NCBI GenBank assembly: GCA_013365325.1
Contig: JABVXV010000002.1
Span: 186,001 to 250,000 of the forward strand
Source: Dipetalonema caudispina
Lineage: Eukaryota; Nematoda; Chromadorea; Rhabditida; Onchocercidae
Reading direction: 5' to 3'
Length of the DNA stretch: 64,000 nt
Every line of letters begins with the position of its first letter. Within the stretch, counting starts at the first letter, position 1. The position numbers were made by a program, and so were the translations under genes. The notes beneath the pieces are model-generated. The model was given only the letters and a program-made list of their open reading frames with translations. It did not search any database and was not told the origin of the DNA. Shown piece after piece: positions 1-12,292 of the stretch.

Positions 1-63
1 AATTGTGAAGTAATTTGAAACTTGACAAACCATGTAAAAAGCAGAATCTCCACAATAACTTAC

Positions 64-138
64 CTTACAGATGGCAGACAGAGTGAGGTCGTCATGTAAT
101 GCATGTCCAAACTTTTCATCACCTGTCTTCGTCCCCAT
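64..138 (-). CDS. Possible first coding exon of an unrecognised gene running off the left edge
   Basis: On the minus strand an ATG at 138 opens 25 codons that end exactly at a good donor (AAG then GTAAGT, exon end at 64). A pyrimidine-AG acceptor lies upstream near 156 and could be a trans-splice site. The peptide begins MGTKTGDEKFGHALHDD and matches no family I know. It lies about 500 bases downstream of the dnc-4 stop on the same strand, so it could be the next gene of an operon, but that is inference. One short exon without downstream context could also be chance. Confidence 0.35.
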
Positions 139-489
139 CGTTGCAGTAATTTCTAGCAAGGAAACAATTCACATAGAATCTATAACAAAGTGGAGACAAT
201 TAATTGTTTACATACCTTTGCTAACTAATAACACACTGATAAGCACAATCTAGGTAAAAAGAAATAAGAGAAAGAAAAACATGATATACGCAAATCCTTC
301 CAAACCTGAATTTCAAAGTTCCAAAATTATCAGATAATAAAAATAATAATATAGCAACTTCCTTCTTGCTTTTCTTCCATCTCTATTCGCCTCTCCCTCT
401 TTCTGCACATAACAATTAATAATCAGATAAACATACTGAAAGAAAAGCGGCTTTTGCCCATATATGAACAATTCTTACCATTTAAAATT

Positions 490-495
490 TTTATT
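490..495 (-). terminator. Poly(A) signal candidate for dnc-4
   Basis: The minus strand reads AATAAA here, about 140 bases after the dnc-4 stop codon, a normal distance for 3' end formation. No other close match lies nearer to the stop. Confidence 0.45.
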
Positions 496-634
496 CTGGA
501 AATAATTTGTAATAAATTGTAAATTTACAAACATGAAAACAAAGCCGGACTAGTAAACCAAACACAAGAACAAAGCAAAAATGCACATCTATATTAACAA
601 TTAAGCAGCACTCAATTCAGAAGTAAAAATACAA

Positions 635-3073
635 CTATCCGTTTACAGCAGTATCAGATCCTTCTACAGCTTTAGCCATGCCCAAGAATACACACACTTT
701 GTGCTGAAGCCAAGTCTGATCACCACCATGTTCAAATGAACTGCTACAATTACTATACTTCACAATTAATGCCAATTTTCTATTCTCACCTTCAGTTGCG
801 TAAACATTAAACCTTATACCAATGCGATGCCGTCGTCTGAACACAACCAAACTGAAAAATACATCAATTCTAAACTTAAAAAATTTTCTTTTCCATTTAA
901 ATAAGCTCTATAATAAAGCGAATCTGCAATATCAGGAAATCGCATCAAAGGATGAAGAATGGAACACTTCTGTGTTAAATATTTAACTATTCCAACAACT
1001 TAAACGAAGAGCAAGGTATTCTATCATTATGAAAAACATAAATATTCTGTCGTCAATAAAAATAGTTATATCGGTAAAATAACCAACCCTTCAGTTTCGT
1101 TTGCAGACTTTTCAAATGTTTCATCCCATTCCATCGCATCGTCCCTATTTGGCACAGACAATTCAATGACAGGAGAGTCGCACTGCAAGACACAACACTT
1201 CAGGCGATTATACTAACACAAAAGCTTCCCACATACTGTGAATTATGGATTATGTCGCTCGCTCCTGCCAACAAGCTACCTTAAATTGCGAAAGTTAAAA
1301 ACAGAAAGTTGCACTATTTACCTTGACATACGATTCATCTTCATTTGTATAGGGGATAATTACAACGCGTGCAAGACTAGCGGAGAAATTGGATACAGTA
1401 AGAAAAAGTGGACACCACTGATTGCCTATAAGAGATGCTTGACGTGACAGACGAATGTCGGGCACATGATTTCCAGCCAAAACCTGCAGAAATTCAACGA
1501 AGCTGTTAGTAAGATAGCTTTATGAAATCTATGATAAAACGGCAACCAATTCGGCGTAACAGTGATAATTTTCTATGTAATAATTGAAAATAATTGATTG
1601 TATACTGACCATCTTCATTAATAACATTCAACATAACTCTAAAATTGACTATTTTACTAGTACCTGAATTTTAAATTTAATCGAAGTAGGACTGTATTCC
1701 CCCTTGCACAAACTGTGATCGCACTGTTTGCAACGTATTGAATGACGTCCAGCAAGAGGTGTTCTAATCGGTAAGAGAGGTCGTCCATTGGCAAGAGGTT
1801 GCTTTGCTTCTTGCATTAAAGTTGCAATGCTTCCTATGTCTACAAGGGTCGAATGATGTAAATAAAAGTTTCAGTGTAAAAAAAAAGTTCTTTAAATATG
1901 AGAACTAACCTAGATTTTTCTAATTTGTGCAAGTGAGACTTTTCCGTGATAGTGTCTTTGTTAAGTGCTGCATGGTCATTGTTAATTGAAAAAAACAACC
2001 ATTACTGATTGGCAGAAATTTTTATTGTTATAAAACATACATGATAAGACAGCGAAAAAATTTTAAGAAAAAATAAAATAAAACTCCGTCTCAGCTATAG
2101 TGTCTTTAATTTAAATGCCGACTGAAATAAATCAATAAAAAATTTATAATAATAAATGAATCAAATCAATAAGTACCTATTTCATGCTCGTCAAAGATAG
2201 AATCATCCAACAGTGGTACATCGTCTGTAGGTTCCAATATGGGAAATTTTTTTTCTGTTCGTTCAGCTAATGCTGCTTTTCGTCGGTTGTACATTGTCTG
2301 TAGACCAAAGCGATCCGAAAGAACGGTGCCGAGGTTTGATCTTCTAAAGCATACTATCATCTTTCATAGTTGTAGAAATGCTCGAAGAAATTAAAATTGT
2401 GCATTTCTCTTCAGTAGTTAACTTGTAAATTGTACAAGGAATAAGACTGTAATTTTATGTTTCCTTACCTTTTAGAATATTTGTGCCGTTCACGATCAGC
2501 CCTTTCGATAGCTGCGTAATTTCTCATTCTTTCTAAAAATGCAGAGAGTAGCTGCTCATCTTCATGTTGATATTGTGGCCAAATTGTTGACGAAGTGGAA
2601 TCAGGAATACCCGAATCTGTCGTCGTCCAACGACATGTATTGCATGATAAATGATAAGTTTCGTTGGATGCCCGTATAACAGCACTCACTCCTGCAATAC
2701 TGATAAATTCACTAAGTTACGATAAAGTATGAAGAATATTTAGATTCATCAATTGCCGAAATTTGCGAGAACTTATTACTTATAATTTTAATACGGATTG
2801 GTATCAAACTTGGTTCTATATCTTTATCATAATGTGCTTACCACAAATCGGACATTGATAGCAGTTCGAGCACCGATTCCTCTTTTGTCGTGCTTCACCG
2901 GTTGATACGTTGTCAAGACACGAGGGACAGAACGATGTGTCCATTTCTTGACTTACACATAGCATACACCGAATATTGGAACAGTGCCGGCAAAAGTACA
3001 GGCGATTCAAACTTTCCCACTCACCGCAACTACATTCATACTTTACCTGATCAATAGAAAACAACGCAGTCAT
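635..3073 (-). CDS. dnc-4: Dynactin subunit 4 (p62)
   Basis: p62 sits in the pointed-end complex of dynactin, the adaptor that links dynein to cargo and to the cell cortex. Seven exons, read downwards: 3073-2842, 2691-2469, 2343-2177, 1839-1664, 1483-1322, 1182-1088, 836-635. All phases close, giving about 418 residues against about 460 in human. Exons 1-2 hold the family's cysteine-rich zinc-binding N-terminus, with repeated C-x2-C pairs in the order CSCGEW, FCRHCSNIRC, FCPSCLDN, CSNCYQCPICG. Exon 4 carries the conserved block around RCKQCDHSLCKGEYSPTSIK. The start at 3073 follows a TTTTTCAG acceptor 14 bases upstream, so SL trans-splicing is likely. Family assignment rests on the cysteine pattern plus the exon 4 block. 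Confidence 0.92.
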
Positions 3074-6000
3074 GTATGTCCCTCCACTGAAAAAAAAAAA
3101 AAACAATTACTTTGTTAATGATATATAATAAATCCAGCATTCTCCTTCTATCTGAACTCGAAGATAGCGAGATGGACAGTGAGGGAGTGAAAAAAAATTT
3201 CGTCATATCGAAATCCTCCACATTAATGATCCTATCAAAGGAGACACACACATACAATTAAACAAAAGAATTGTGAAAGGAAAGAGAAAATGGAGCGGAA
3301 TGGAATAAATTACCAACATATCAGGACTCGCTTATCAATCCCCGCGATATCCCACTCCCAACATGTTACTAACCGACACCACCTGTCACATTTCATGGTA
3401 TTATCGTGACGGCCTCTCTTTCGCATCCTACCGTCAACGTTAAATCCAGTTGTCATTGGTCCGGGATGTTTATAAGGGATTTCCACTCAAGAAGGTTAAT
3501 CTCGGGAAGTGATCTTTTAAAATACCATCTTGGAAGGAATGAGAAACGATCGCATGTGGCCAGAATCATTAACGTCCTCGTTCCTTATATTTCTTATTTC
3601 TTTATGTATTGTTGGTTTATTATTTAAAATAATCTGGTGATGTGTACTGTGCAGCTGCAGTTAGCAAGAGAGCAATAGCAGATGTTACATTGCAGATGAC
3701 AAGATGTTACATTGCAACAAGCATGCAGGAACAGAAGTAATAGCAGATTGATTCCTGCGAACGGGAAATGCGACGTTCAGTTGTATCACGGCCAATGAAA
3801 TGTGGTTTTTTGTAATTTGTTTCTATCGAATGTGACGATATCATCTGTATGACAGCTCGAGATTTCCTAAATACCACAAAGCTCAGTGTACCAAAAGGTA
3901 TCAACATATTTGCCGTTAGTATTCACAGTCGCAGTAGTTTTGATCACTTCACATGCTTATCGAAGGATTATATCAAAAGAAGGAAATGAAATACTATCGC
4001 GCACTGTAACATTTCATAAAAGAAGTGAATCGTTGTTTAGAGAACTCAGTCAGTGTGGTATTTTTTATATTCCGATTATTCATTCCTCTTAAGTCCTTCA
4101 CTTTCTCATCAACGTCATTCTTCTCACGCTTATTCCTTAGGCTCACGATCTTTTTCATTTTTCAAAATTTAAAATGTCTAAAATTTACAGTTTCAACGCC
4201 TGAACATGCATTACTAGTAGTTTTCACAGTGTGTGATTGAAATGATAAAAATAAAATCGAGGAGGAAAAGCTTTTCCCCGTATTTTTTATAAAAGCATTT
4301 TTAGGAAGTGCTCGTGACATGTAATCTGTCATCGGATTCCTAACGCTAAATTCTTTTGTGATGTTTTAAATTTAAACTTCGTTCTCAGAAGTAATTCATG
4401 AAAAATTCCGCTGTAGCTAAAGCAATTGCTATGAAAGCATTTTTTTCAGATCTGAGTACTGAAATCAATCTGATTACCATTTATTCGGTTTTCGTAGGAT
4501 GAGTTATGATCGCTCAAGGAAATCAAGAAATGAGTTTGATTTTGTCTCTTGAAGTGATTTTTCCTTTGCTTCTTTTTAAAACAACCAAATAATGAGTCGG
4601 TAATTTTCCAGTGGTATAGGTAAAAATCACGATAGTTTTATTATCTGATAGTTGTTCAGAAGAATTCGTTTGTTAGATCTTTTGGACATTAGTCGTTGAA
4701 AATGAAAAAATCTGCAGAATGAAATTATGGAAGTAGAATTCAACGAATTCGTATATGGGCGTAATGAAATCTCCCTTTTCGATTTTGCTCGCTTATTATT
4801 TCGATATTTTTGTAAAGAATAAATTGGGGAACGGTCAACAACCAGTGATCGGATGGATAATGTTCACTATCAGAGGTACATCACCAAGTTTCTGTGTTGG
4901 CTTTTATTTTTCATTTGATTAATGTTAAAAATTATGAACTTCCTCTAATGATTCATAGAATTGAATCTGATCGACTTCTCATTGAACTTTTCAAGTAGTG
5001 ATTTTGTGATTTCGTTGTGGCTATATTTTATACGTTCCCTTCATGTATGTTGTAATTTCTAGTTTTTATATGCATTTCTTCCAAAGCGCGTTATCCCTCT
5101 TTGTTTAAGTATGACAAGTCAAATTCGACACAAACGTAACTCTATTAAATTAACTGCTTAACTTCGAGTTAGTATTTGTTGGTAATTGAGACAGACGAGT
5201 AGCGTTATCAAAATCGAATCTATATAAACGTCTACTGTTTTGTATAAGATATTTTACTTCAACTTTCTACTTCCAGAGCATGATTCTTGTGGAGTACGAA
5301 GAGTACAAATCATTCTTGCTGTTTCTGAATAAGTATGACGCATTCGTCGCTATTCAGTGCAGACAATGATAACCGCCTTTCACATGCAGAATTGTAACTG
5401 CAATGAACGATCACACATATTGGTTTTGAAATATTGTGGGTCTTTTTCTTTTCCATTCGGTTATTTCGGAATCTTCAAAATCACCTTTCATGTTTTGATA
5501 ATTACCTGCCTATCTTTCATTTCCGTTTAATTCTACTGATTTTCTTAGTTTATATGATCCTATGAAACTCATTAATTTTTCACCAACTGCAGTTAGTTAA
5601 GCAATGAACACATTTCAGATCGCTCCAGGTACAGCAGAATACAGATGAAAAACGTTTAAATGGTGTGCTGAATTGAAATTCCAGTTCCTACTTGTTGTAA
5701 ATTAACAAATGTTCTTATGCAGTAGCTACTGGCTTTTTCAATAGTTTCTCGATATCAACTATCCTTTATGTTCATTGAAGCTATTTTGAGAAATTACTTT
5801 AGAATATTATGGCATATTGCTTTTTTGGGAGTAATACTACCATCAAGTGATTTTACTAACTAAATAAGACCAATTCTCCGTATCAACTCCTCCACTGATC
5901 ATTTTGATGTAATTGAATGTGCTGTGATTTTTGTTCAGATTATTTATATTTTCGTTGAATATTTCAAAAAGGATAAATTGTATACGGAGTTGTTCTGCCA

Positions 6001-6231
6001 GTGTGTAATTTAGCAGTTTCACGAACGTATTTTTAACCGTTCTTTTATTAAAATGTTCCAGGAATAAATTCAATGTTTTCGAATAAACGGTTACAAGCAG
6101 TATCTAAGATTCTTGAGATTATGGGACAAAAATTTTCCAAAATATTGTTTTATTGTGAAACATAGCATAGTTGCTTCGAGTGGAAAATCCATTCTCTTTG
6201 CTTTAATATTTATTGATACTGAGGAGCGGAG
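3074..6231. other. Gene-free interval between the divergent dnc-4 and ufc-1
   Basis: About 3.2 kb of AT-rich sequence. Open frames here stay under 80 codons, lack convincing splice partners and resemble no family known to me. The interval must hold the upstream regions of both flanking genes, which point away from each other. I see no repeat or RNA gene in it. Confidence 0.5.
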
Positions 6232-7422
6232 ATGGAATTAGACGAGTCAACGAAGAAAGCGCTGAAAGCTATTCCACTAATGAAGACGAAGGCTGGGCCG
6301 AGGGATGGCGATTCATGGGTTCAGGTTCTACATTTTTTTAAAGTTTAATTTAATATTTTGATCGGGAAAAGTAGAACAATCAATTATTACAATTAATATT
6401 CGATAGGGAAGAGTAAGACTTGTACTTTCAGAGGTTAAAGGAAGAATATGAAGCTCTGATAGCTTTTATAAATAACAACAAGGCTGCAGATTTAGATTGG
6501 TTTCGTTTGGAAAGTAACAGCGATGGGACAAGGTGGTTTGGTAAATGCTGGCATTATCATAACATGCTCAGGTATCTGAATTCCTCAATAAAATAATAAT
6601 TAGGAACTCGATTATTCTTCATCGGTTGTTGTTTTAGTTTTATTTCTGCAATTTCCCGAAGTATGAAGTATATGTAAGAAGTATAGGTTGATTACTTTAC
6701 CTACAGGTATGAATTTGATGTTGAATTTGACATTCCCGTAACATATCCTACTACTGCTCCAGAAATTGCAATACCTGAACTGGATGGCAAAACTGCGAAA
6801 ATGTACAGGTATTAGTTTTTTAACCGCTTAAATATCCTTGTCTTCATTTTAAGTTACTTGTATTATTATCCTTTCAATATGTTATTGCTGGGTGATATGA
6901 CACGAAAGAGAGTAACTGTCAAAATTAAAGTATATTTTAGATTTTATTTTTATGTTAGATTTTACTTCTTCTTAATGTAAGATTTTATTCCCATTTTCCT
7001 TCTACCGGTCATTATTTTAAAAATCACCTAAATAGGAGATGTTTTGCTTTAGTGATATAATAGTTGTATTATTAAATACAATTTTGGTTTCAGGTTGACT
7101 TGAATATGAGTAATGTATTGTTTTCATGCGCGTGTTACTAACTTGTTGTTTACAGTCTAAATCATTACTCATAACTAATTTAAAAACTGCCATAATTTGA
7201 TTCGGTGCAAAGGAAATGTGGTTTTGCTTCTTTTCTTTCTTAATTTCACGATACTTTAGAGGAGGACGAATTTGTCTATCGGACCACTTCAAACCGTTGT
7301 GGGCTCGAAATGTACCGAAGTTTGGAATTGCACAAGCGTTTTCATTAGGACTGGGACCTTGGTTAGCAGTGGAAGTTCCAGATCTAGTTGATCGTGGTAT
7401 GATACAACCAAAAGCTGCATAA
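6232..7422 (+). CDS. ufc-1: UFM1-conjugating enzyme (E2 of ufmylation)
   Basis: UFC1 accepts UFM1 from the E1 enzyme UBA5 on a catalytic cysteine and passes it on with the UFL1 ligase, mainly in ER protein homeostasis. Four exons: 6232-6324, 6432-6571, 6707-6808, 7260-7422. Phases close to 165 residues, against 167 in human. The N-terminus holds [17 protein letters not shown]; the middle reads [19 protein letters not shown]; exon 3 has the [20 protein letters not shown] block. The active-site cysteine is in [15 protein letters not shown] in exon 4, and WARNVPKFG plus GLGPWLAVE close the family signature. Every diagnostic block is present and nothing suggests decay. The divergent Rieske gene follows on the same strand 1.3 kb downstream. 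Confidence 0.97.
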
Positions 7423-8684
7423 GATATTGCTGTCGAAACACAATATTTGAAATCAAATGTTTGGAAATATATCCGATTTTCTTTTCGGTTCAAGATTGAA
7501 TCAAACCATGTCGGCTGGAAAGTCAAGTCATTATTTCAGAAGTGGATTCATGCCATTAACTGATGCTTGGTCTTTCTTTGTTTATTTAATTGTTTGTCTT
7601 TTCATTCCTTTTGGAAGAGAAGGGATTCCCTTCTCTACATATCTCGTTTTGAGAAGGTTTTGTTGTTTCTTCATCATCTTACTCTCTCAGATAATTATTC
7701 ACTGAGCAGTAATTTCAGTTATTTAAAAAAATTTGTGGTGTTTTTAGTTTTGAGGGTTTATGATTTGGAAATAGTGTGTTGACTGTTTATTGGTTTACAT
7801 TATGTTTATTACTACATTTGTTTTTATTCTACACTATAAATGTTCATAAATTTTTTCTTGTTGATAATAAACAGTATGCTTTGTGAGAGAACTCGTTTAC
7901 TGTCACAATTTTTCCAGCGAGCTTTACAGGATAGGTTAGATATGATGACATAAAAATTCTGCACACAAAAGATGAAAAATCCTGAGAGTTTTTCAATGCC
8001 AAGAAGAATAAGTGAGTGGCGGCTCTTTCGTCCACTGGAATAAAAAAAGTAAGTGAGTGTCTTCAGCATGACAGTCAAGGAAAAGCATGAAGTTGTCATT
8101 CTAGATTGAAACTTCTATCATCAGAACTATTTGAAGTACAGTGATTGTGACAGCTAATTTGTACAATACTTCTGGAAGAAGTTCATAATATTAATTACTA
8201 TTCCATTTAATTCATTTCGGTTGATTACATTTCTCATTTCACACTGCTAAGCCCCTAACTATAAAAACAACTGTAACCTCTAATGATTTCATTAGCAAAA
8301 TGAAAGCGTATGCATTCTTTATATCTTTCTTCGAAATGAAGTGAACTCGAGGAATTTGCATACGGCATACCAATCCTTCGAGTTCACCATAATAATCAGA
8401 GGAGACATACAGTCATCATTACTGTGGAGACATACAGTCATCATTACTGTATGTCTCCTCTGATTATTATGGTGAACTCGAAGGATTGGTATGCCGTATG
8501 CAAATTAATTCATTGTTCATTTTGAATTGAGTGCTGATTTATTTAGTAAGGGAAAATGAATTTTCTCATAAAACGGTTTGAGATAATGCTGTAGGAGATA
8601 TTGTTTAAAATTTTATTAAGTTAATTCCAAATCGACTTTTTGTTTTTACGAACAATTTGCAGGAGATTGAGAAGAACAGCGACA
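7423..8684. other. Interval between ufc-1 and the divergent Rieske gene
   Basis: About 1.26 kb. It contains the perfect inverted repeat at 8353-8506, listed separately. Short frames on both strands are not convincing: the 82-residue plus-strand frame near 7457 begins in what is probably the ufc-1 3' UTR. No promoter motif is recognisable. Confidence 0.5.
8353..8506. repeat. Perfect 61-bp inverted repeat with an internal 25-bp tandem duplication
   Basis: The left arm (8353-8413) and right arm (8446-8506) are exact reverse complements over 61 bases with a 32-base spacer, so the RNA or a single strand could form a long uninterrupted hairpin. Inside, the 25-base unit starting GGAGACATACAG occurs twice in tandem (8401-8425 and 8426-8450). 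A further partial copy of the right-arm segment (GTGAACTCGA) sits just left of the structure at 8341-8350 in the same orientation as the right arm. It lies 180 bp before the Rieske start. No terminal features of a known MITE family were recognised. Confidence 0.9.
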
Positions 8685-10451
8685 ATGCAGTCAATTACAG
8701 CAATAAAATGGGTAAATTAACATTCTATTTACTAACTTTTCTTATCTTTCAAAAAAATGCTAGGAGAAACTAATGACTAACTGAAACTAAACGTCAGTAT
8801 GCTATAGTGAAAAGGTTAAACCTAATATTTTGGTAGTGGGCATTTTGAATATCGTTCGGGAGATTCAATCAAGTCTTGTGAATGTAACCTATTCACAGGT
8901 CTCATTAAATTCTGTTTTTTTTTTTTTTTTTTTTTTCGTGATAATTGTACACTTGGCTTAAGAGTAGTGCCCTCGATTATGTTGCAAATTTTAGGTCTGT
9001 AGAATTAATAGTGATGCAACGCGAGTATTGCAGCAAGAGGTCAAGAATTATTCTTATGCAGTCAAGAGATTGTGCAGTAAGTTATTAAATTAAGACTGGA
9101 AAGATATTGTGATTACGGAATGTCAGATTTCGTCTTGTCATCTTCTGAATTGAAATGAAGTAATATGGATTTGTACTTTCTGCTTAGGAACACATTGCTT
9201 GATTTAGATTTATCTCTTCAACCATGCCGTTTTGCTCATAGCGATGTACGTTTTCCGGACATGAATGATCAACGAGGTATCACCGATCCAACAAAAGCTG
9301 CTAGCTCAACAGAAGATATACGACGCTCCGTGAGGCAAGGGGTCATTTTTGGAGGTAAGTAAAACGGCTTATGCATTTACTTGAAGTTAAATTTTCAGAT
9401 CCATCCATTACTTTCAAGGATGAAGCTTTCATACCTTTACAGTTGGTGGTGCCATTTATTTAATAATGGCTACGAAACTTGTTCAAACTGTTGCTCATTT
9501 CAAAAGTATGCCAGCTGATCAATTGGCTCTTGGCACAACACAAATTAATTTGGATGAAGTACAGAAAGGACAGGTTGATTACACTTCTTGGGAAATTTCT
9601 GGGGAAAGAATGATATCAGGCTGATGGGTAACAATTCAATGTACAAATTAATTAGGGTAGTTTGTAATGATTCTATGAGTGCAAACGATGTGCTATCATT
9701 GAGAAGATTGATAAGCTCTGTACTGCTTCGTAGATATAACGACAAAGTTGAGTAAATTATGAAGAGATAGCAGTTGTATATTAGTTTTATGATAATACGT
9801 CAGTGTTTTGCAGTGCAAAACATTCAAATGGCGTGGTAAACCGTTGTTTGTGAAACATCGTACAGAAGCGGAAATTGAGGAAGCCAGAAATGTAAAACTG
9901 AGTGAACTGAGAGATCCGGAAGAAGATTCAGCACGTGTAAAACGTCCAGAATGGCTTATCTTGATTGCAATATGCCCACATCTGGGATGTATTCCCATAC
10001 GTATGTAATTCTCTCCTACATTTATTTGTCCGGATATCTATTATCTCACTTACCAATCACATCTGTGATTTAACTTTTTTTTAAAAGGCTTTTCAATCAA
10101 TCAGAAGAGAAAATAGAATAGAAATATTCAGAATGAATAGATTAAATGTGATGGTTTGAGAATTGTGCCTCAAGAAAATCTTTTCAAGTGATTGTGCAAT
10201 CACTTGAATGTGTACCATACTGAATATCTGCGCTTTCTTAGTAATTCATAAAATATCTTCGAAATTTCTTCAAAATTCACTTCTGTATGTTTTTAGATGG
10301 AAAGGGTGAATACGATGCGTGGTTCTGCCCATGTCACAGTTCAATATTTGACAAGTCGGGTCGTATACGACAAGGACCAGCACCGAACAATCTCGAAGTA
10401 CCACCGTATAAATTTCACGACGATCATACTGTAGTGATCGGTGAAGAATGA
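8685..10451 (+). CDS. Divergent Rieske iron-sulfur protein of complex III (paralogue)
   Basis: The Rieske subunit carries the 2Fe-2S cluster that takes an electron from ubiquinol and passes it to cytochrome c1 in the mitochondrial inner membrane. Six exons: 8685-8711, 8995-9076, 9208-9354, 9443-9573, 9814-10000, 10297-10451. Phases close to 242 residues. A TTTGCAG acceptor 23 bases before the ATG suits trans-splicing. After a basic presequence come the hinge and membrane segment ([13 protein letters not shown]), then the cluster domain. The ligand motifs are CPHLGC and CPCHSS, so both cysteine pairs and both histidines are kept, with the usual 13-residue gap. The loop before the second motif reads EYDAWF where the other copy has DFGGYY, and glycine after the second ligand histidine is serine. 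It shares intron phases and two exon lengths (131 and 187 bases) with the gene at 42474-44305. By eye 40 of 62 residues match in the 187-base exon. Confidence 0.93.
8917..8936 (+). repeat. Poly(T) tract in intron 1 of the divergent Rieske gene
   Basis: A run of about 20 T lies in the first intron. Similar homopolymer runs occur near 13271 (A), 33788 (A), 35560 (A) and 57966 (T); all fall in introns or between genes. Confidence 0.8.
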
Positions 10452-12292
10452 AATTCATGCATCTGTAATTTTTAGATCTTGTTCTTAAAGAATAATGTCA
10501 AAAAGTAAAGAGCATCGTCTTATTATTTCATTTTGGAAAAGGGTTTTTTTAATTATAATATCATATTGTATTTTTGAAGGTATGATTATGATAAGGAGTC
10601 TTCAGATACTGATGATAATCTAGAAACTTACCTATGAATATTCAAGAATTTTTGATTTCTATTTAGCTCTTTTTTAGTTCCAGTTTTGACATAACGTGTT
10701 TTAGTTTTATTTCATTATTTAAGATTAGCTTTCAACATAGCATTAATAATCTTGCTGTATTTGCTTACGAATGGACTTTTCAACATTTCATAAATGAACG
10801 ATAACAAAGTTGGGACTTTTTTTCTGCATTTCTGTTGATCATAATCCACGTTTTAAAGCACTGTTTTCTTTATTCCTGTAGTAACTAGAACATATCACTC
10901 ATCATAAAAGATACTGCCTATACGTGTTGTAATGTGATATAACTATAGTAATAATAATTATTATTATTGTTTGCAATAACTGTTAGATTAGGACTCAAAC
11001 AGATCGAAAGTCTTGTCCTAGAACACCTAATAGGCCATTATAGAAATGTATGAATGTAATTCCTCTTCTGTTTTATCATCTTTTATCTTTTCTGTAACAA
11101 AGCTCATTTTTTTTCCTTTTCTCTTTCTGCTTTCGTTTCATAGAAGAGTGCTTTTACTGAATTAAAATGACAGATAAACAAACATATGAAGATATATGGA
11201 TTTCAACAAATCTAATATTTGTATAGTTTTTCCCTCCTTGCCATATTTCTGACAAAACCATTTTGGTGGCATGACTGAAAGCTGTACATTATTTCATTCA
11301 ATATATCCGGTCGATACTTGATTCAACTCCCCACAATTCGAAATTTGATCACTCTTTTGTATACCTCAAATTAGTTATCGCTTTATCAGAAAATACAAGA
11401 AAGAAAATGTACCTTGCTAAAGTAATTCTGTTGCAGTATTTTGCATAAGACTTAGAATCGCCAAGAAGCCCTGAGATGTCTACTTTCAATTTTATGACAA
11501 TATAAATCTTTAACTTCTACATATGCTATGAATGGATACCTTCTGAAGGATGAATTCATTAACTGCTTTAAAAAAGTAGTCTTTTCTATGTCTTTTATGT
11601 CTATTTAAAGTTAAAAACCAAAAGCTACTAAACAAAACATAGGATTCTCGTAAATTTGAAATTGGATCGTTTGGTGGGAGAATTAAATTTGCAGCTTAAA
11701 CCTTACTACTTTCTCCTCAATTCCTTTTCAAAATATGCTTAAATTTTATCTGGACATAATTATTAAAAAACCAAAGAATAATAATTTTCCAAGTGATTCA
11801 GCTTTGTTTATCTCCTGCATTTTTTGCTATCACATGCCAATTTCAGAGATCAGGGAACGCCTCAAACACCTTTATGTTGATATCTTGTCATTTATATCCT
11901 GATATGCCACGATTATTTCGGAGAACATTCTATAGGGGAAAAACTTGTGAACTGGTCAGGTCAACGTCGTATTTTTATCGCTATGTATCATGAAGATTTT
12001 GAATTTGTTGCAGAACGGATTTTAAACAATACAACTTTATTTGAAAAGACTATACTTTATAAAATTCGTGATAAATGGATCCAAATTACCGGTTTTGAAG
12101 TAAAACTGCAAAGTTATAAAGAACCGTTTCAAACCCAACGTTAATCTAATCAAATTACAACACTTCATAAGGAATGGAGTGACACTGTAATGGAAAAAGT
12201 TATAGTGAAAGTGGAAGGTGGAAATGTCTGTTTTATTAATTAATAACTTGATATATTCTATCTAGGATGAAATTATCACCGATTTCGTTATT
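10452..12292. other. Interval with a possible orphan coding fragment at 11881-12144
   Basis: Mostly AT-rich sequence with no recognisable gene. At 11881-12144 on the plus strand a frame stays open for 87 codons and ends in TAA. Its later part (containing KLVNWSGQRRIFIAMYHED) has a coding-like composition. A TTTCAG precedes it near 11845, but the frame just after that acceptor stops at 11897-11899 and would need a shift to join. It could be a decayed exon or chance. I do not recognise the protein. Confidence 0.3.

Noticed and set aside
7017..7526. 169-codon minus-strand frame, the longest non-collagen frame on that strand
   Set aside because: It lies opposite ufc-1 exon 4, whose plus-strand frame is a clear UFC1 match and in phase with its other exons. 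The minus frame is a shadow.
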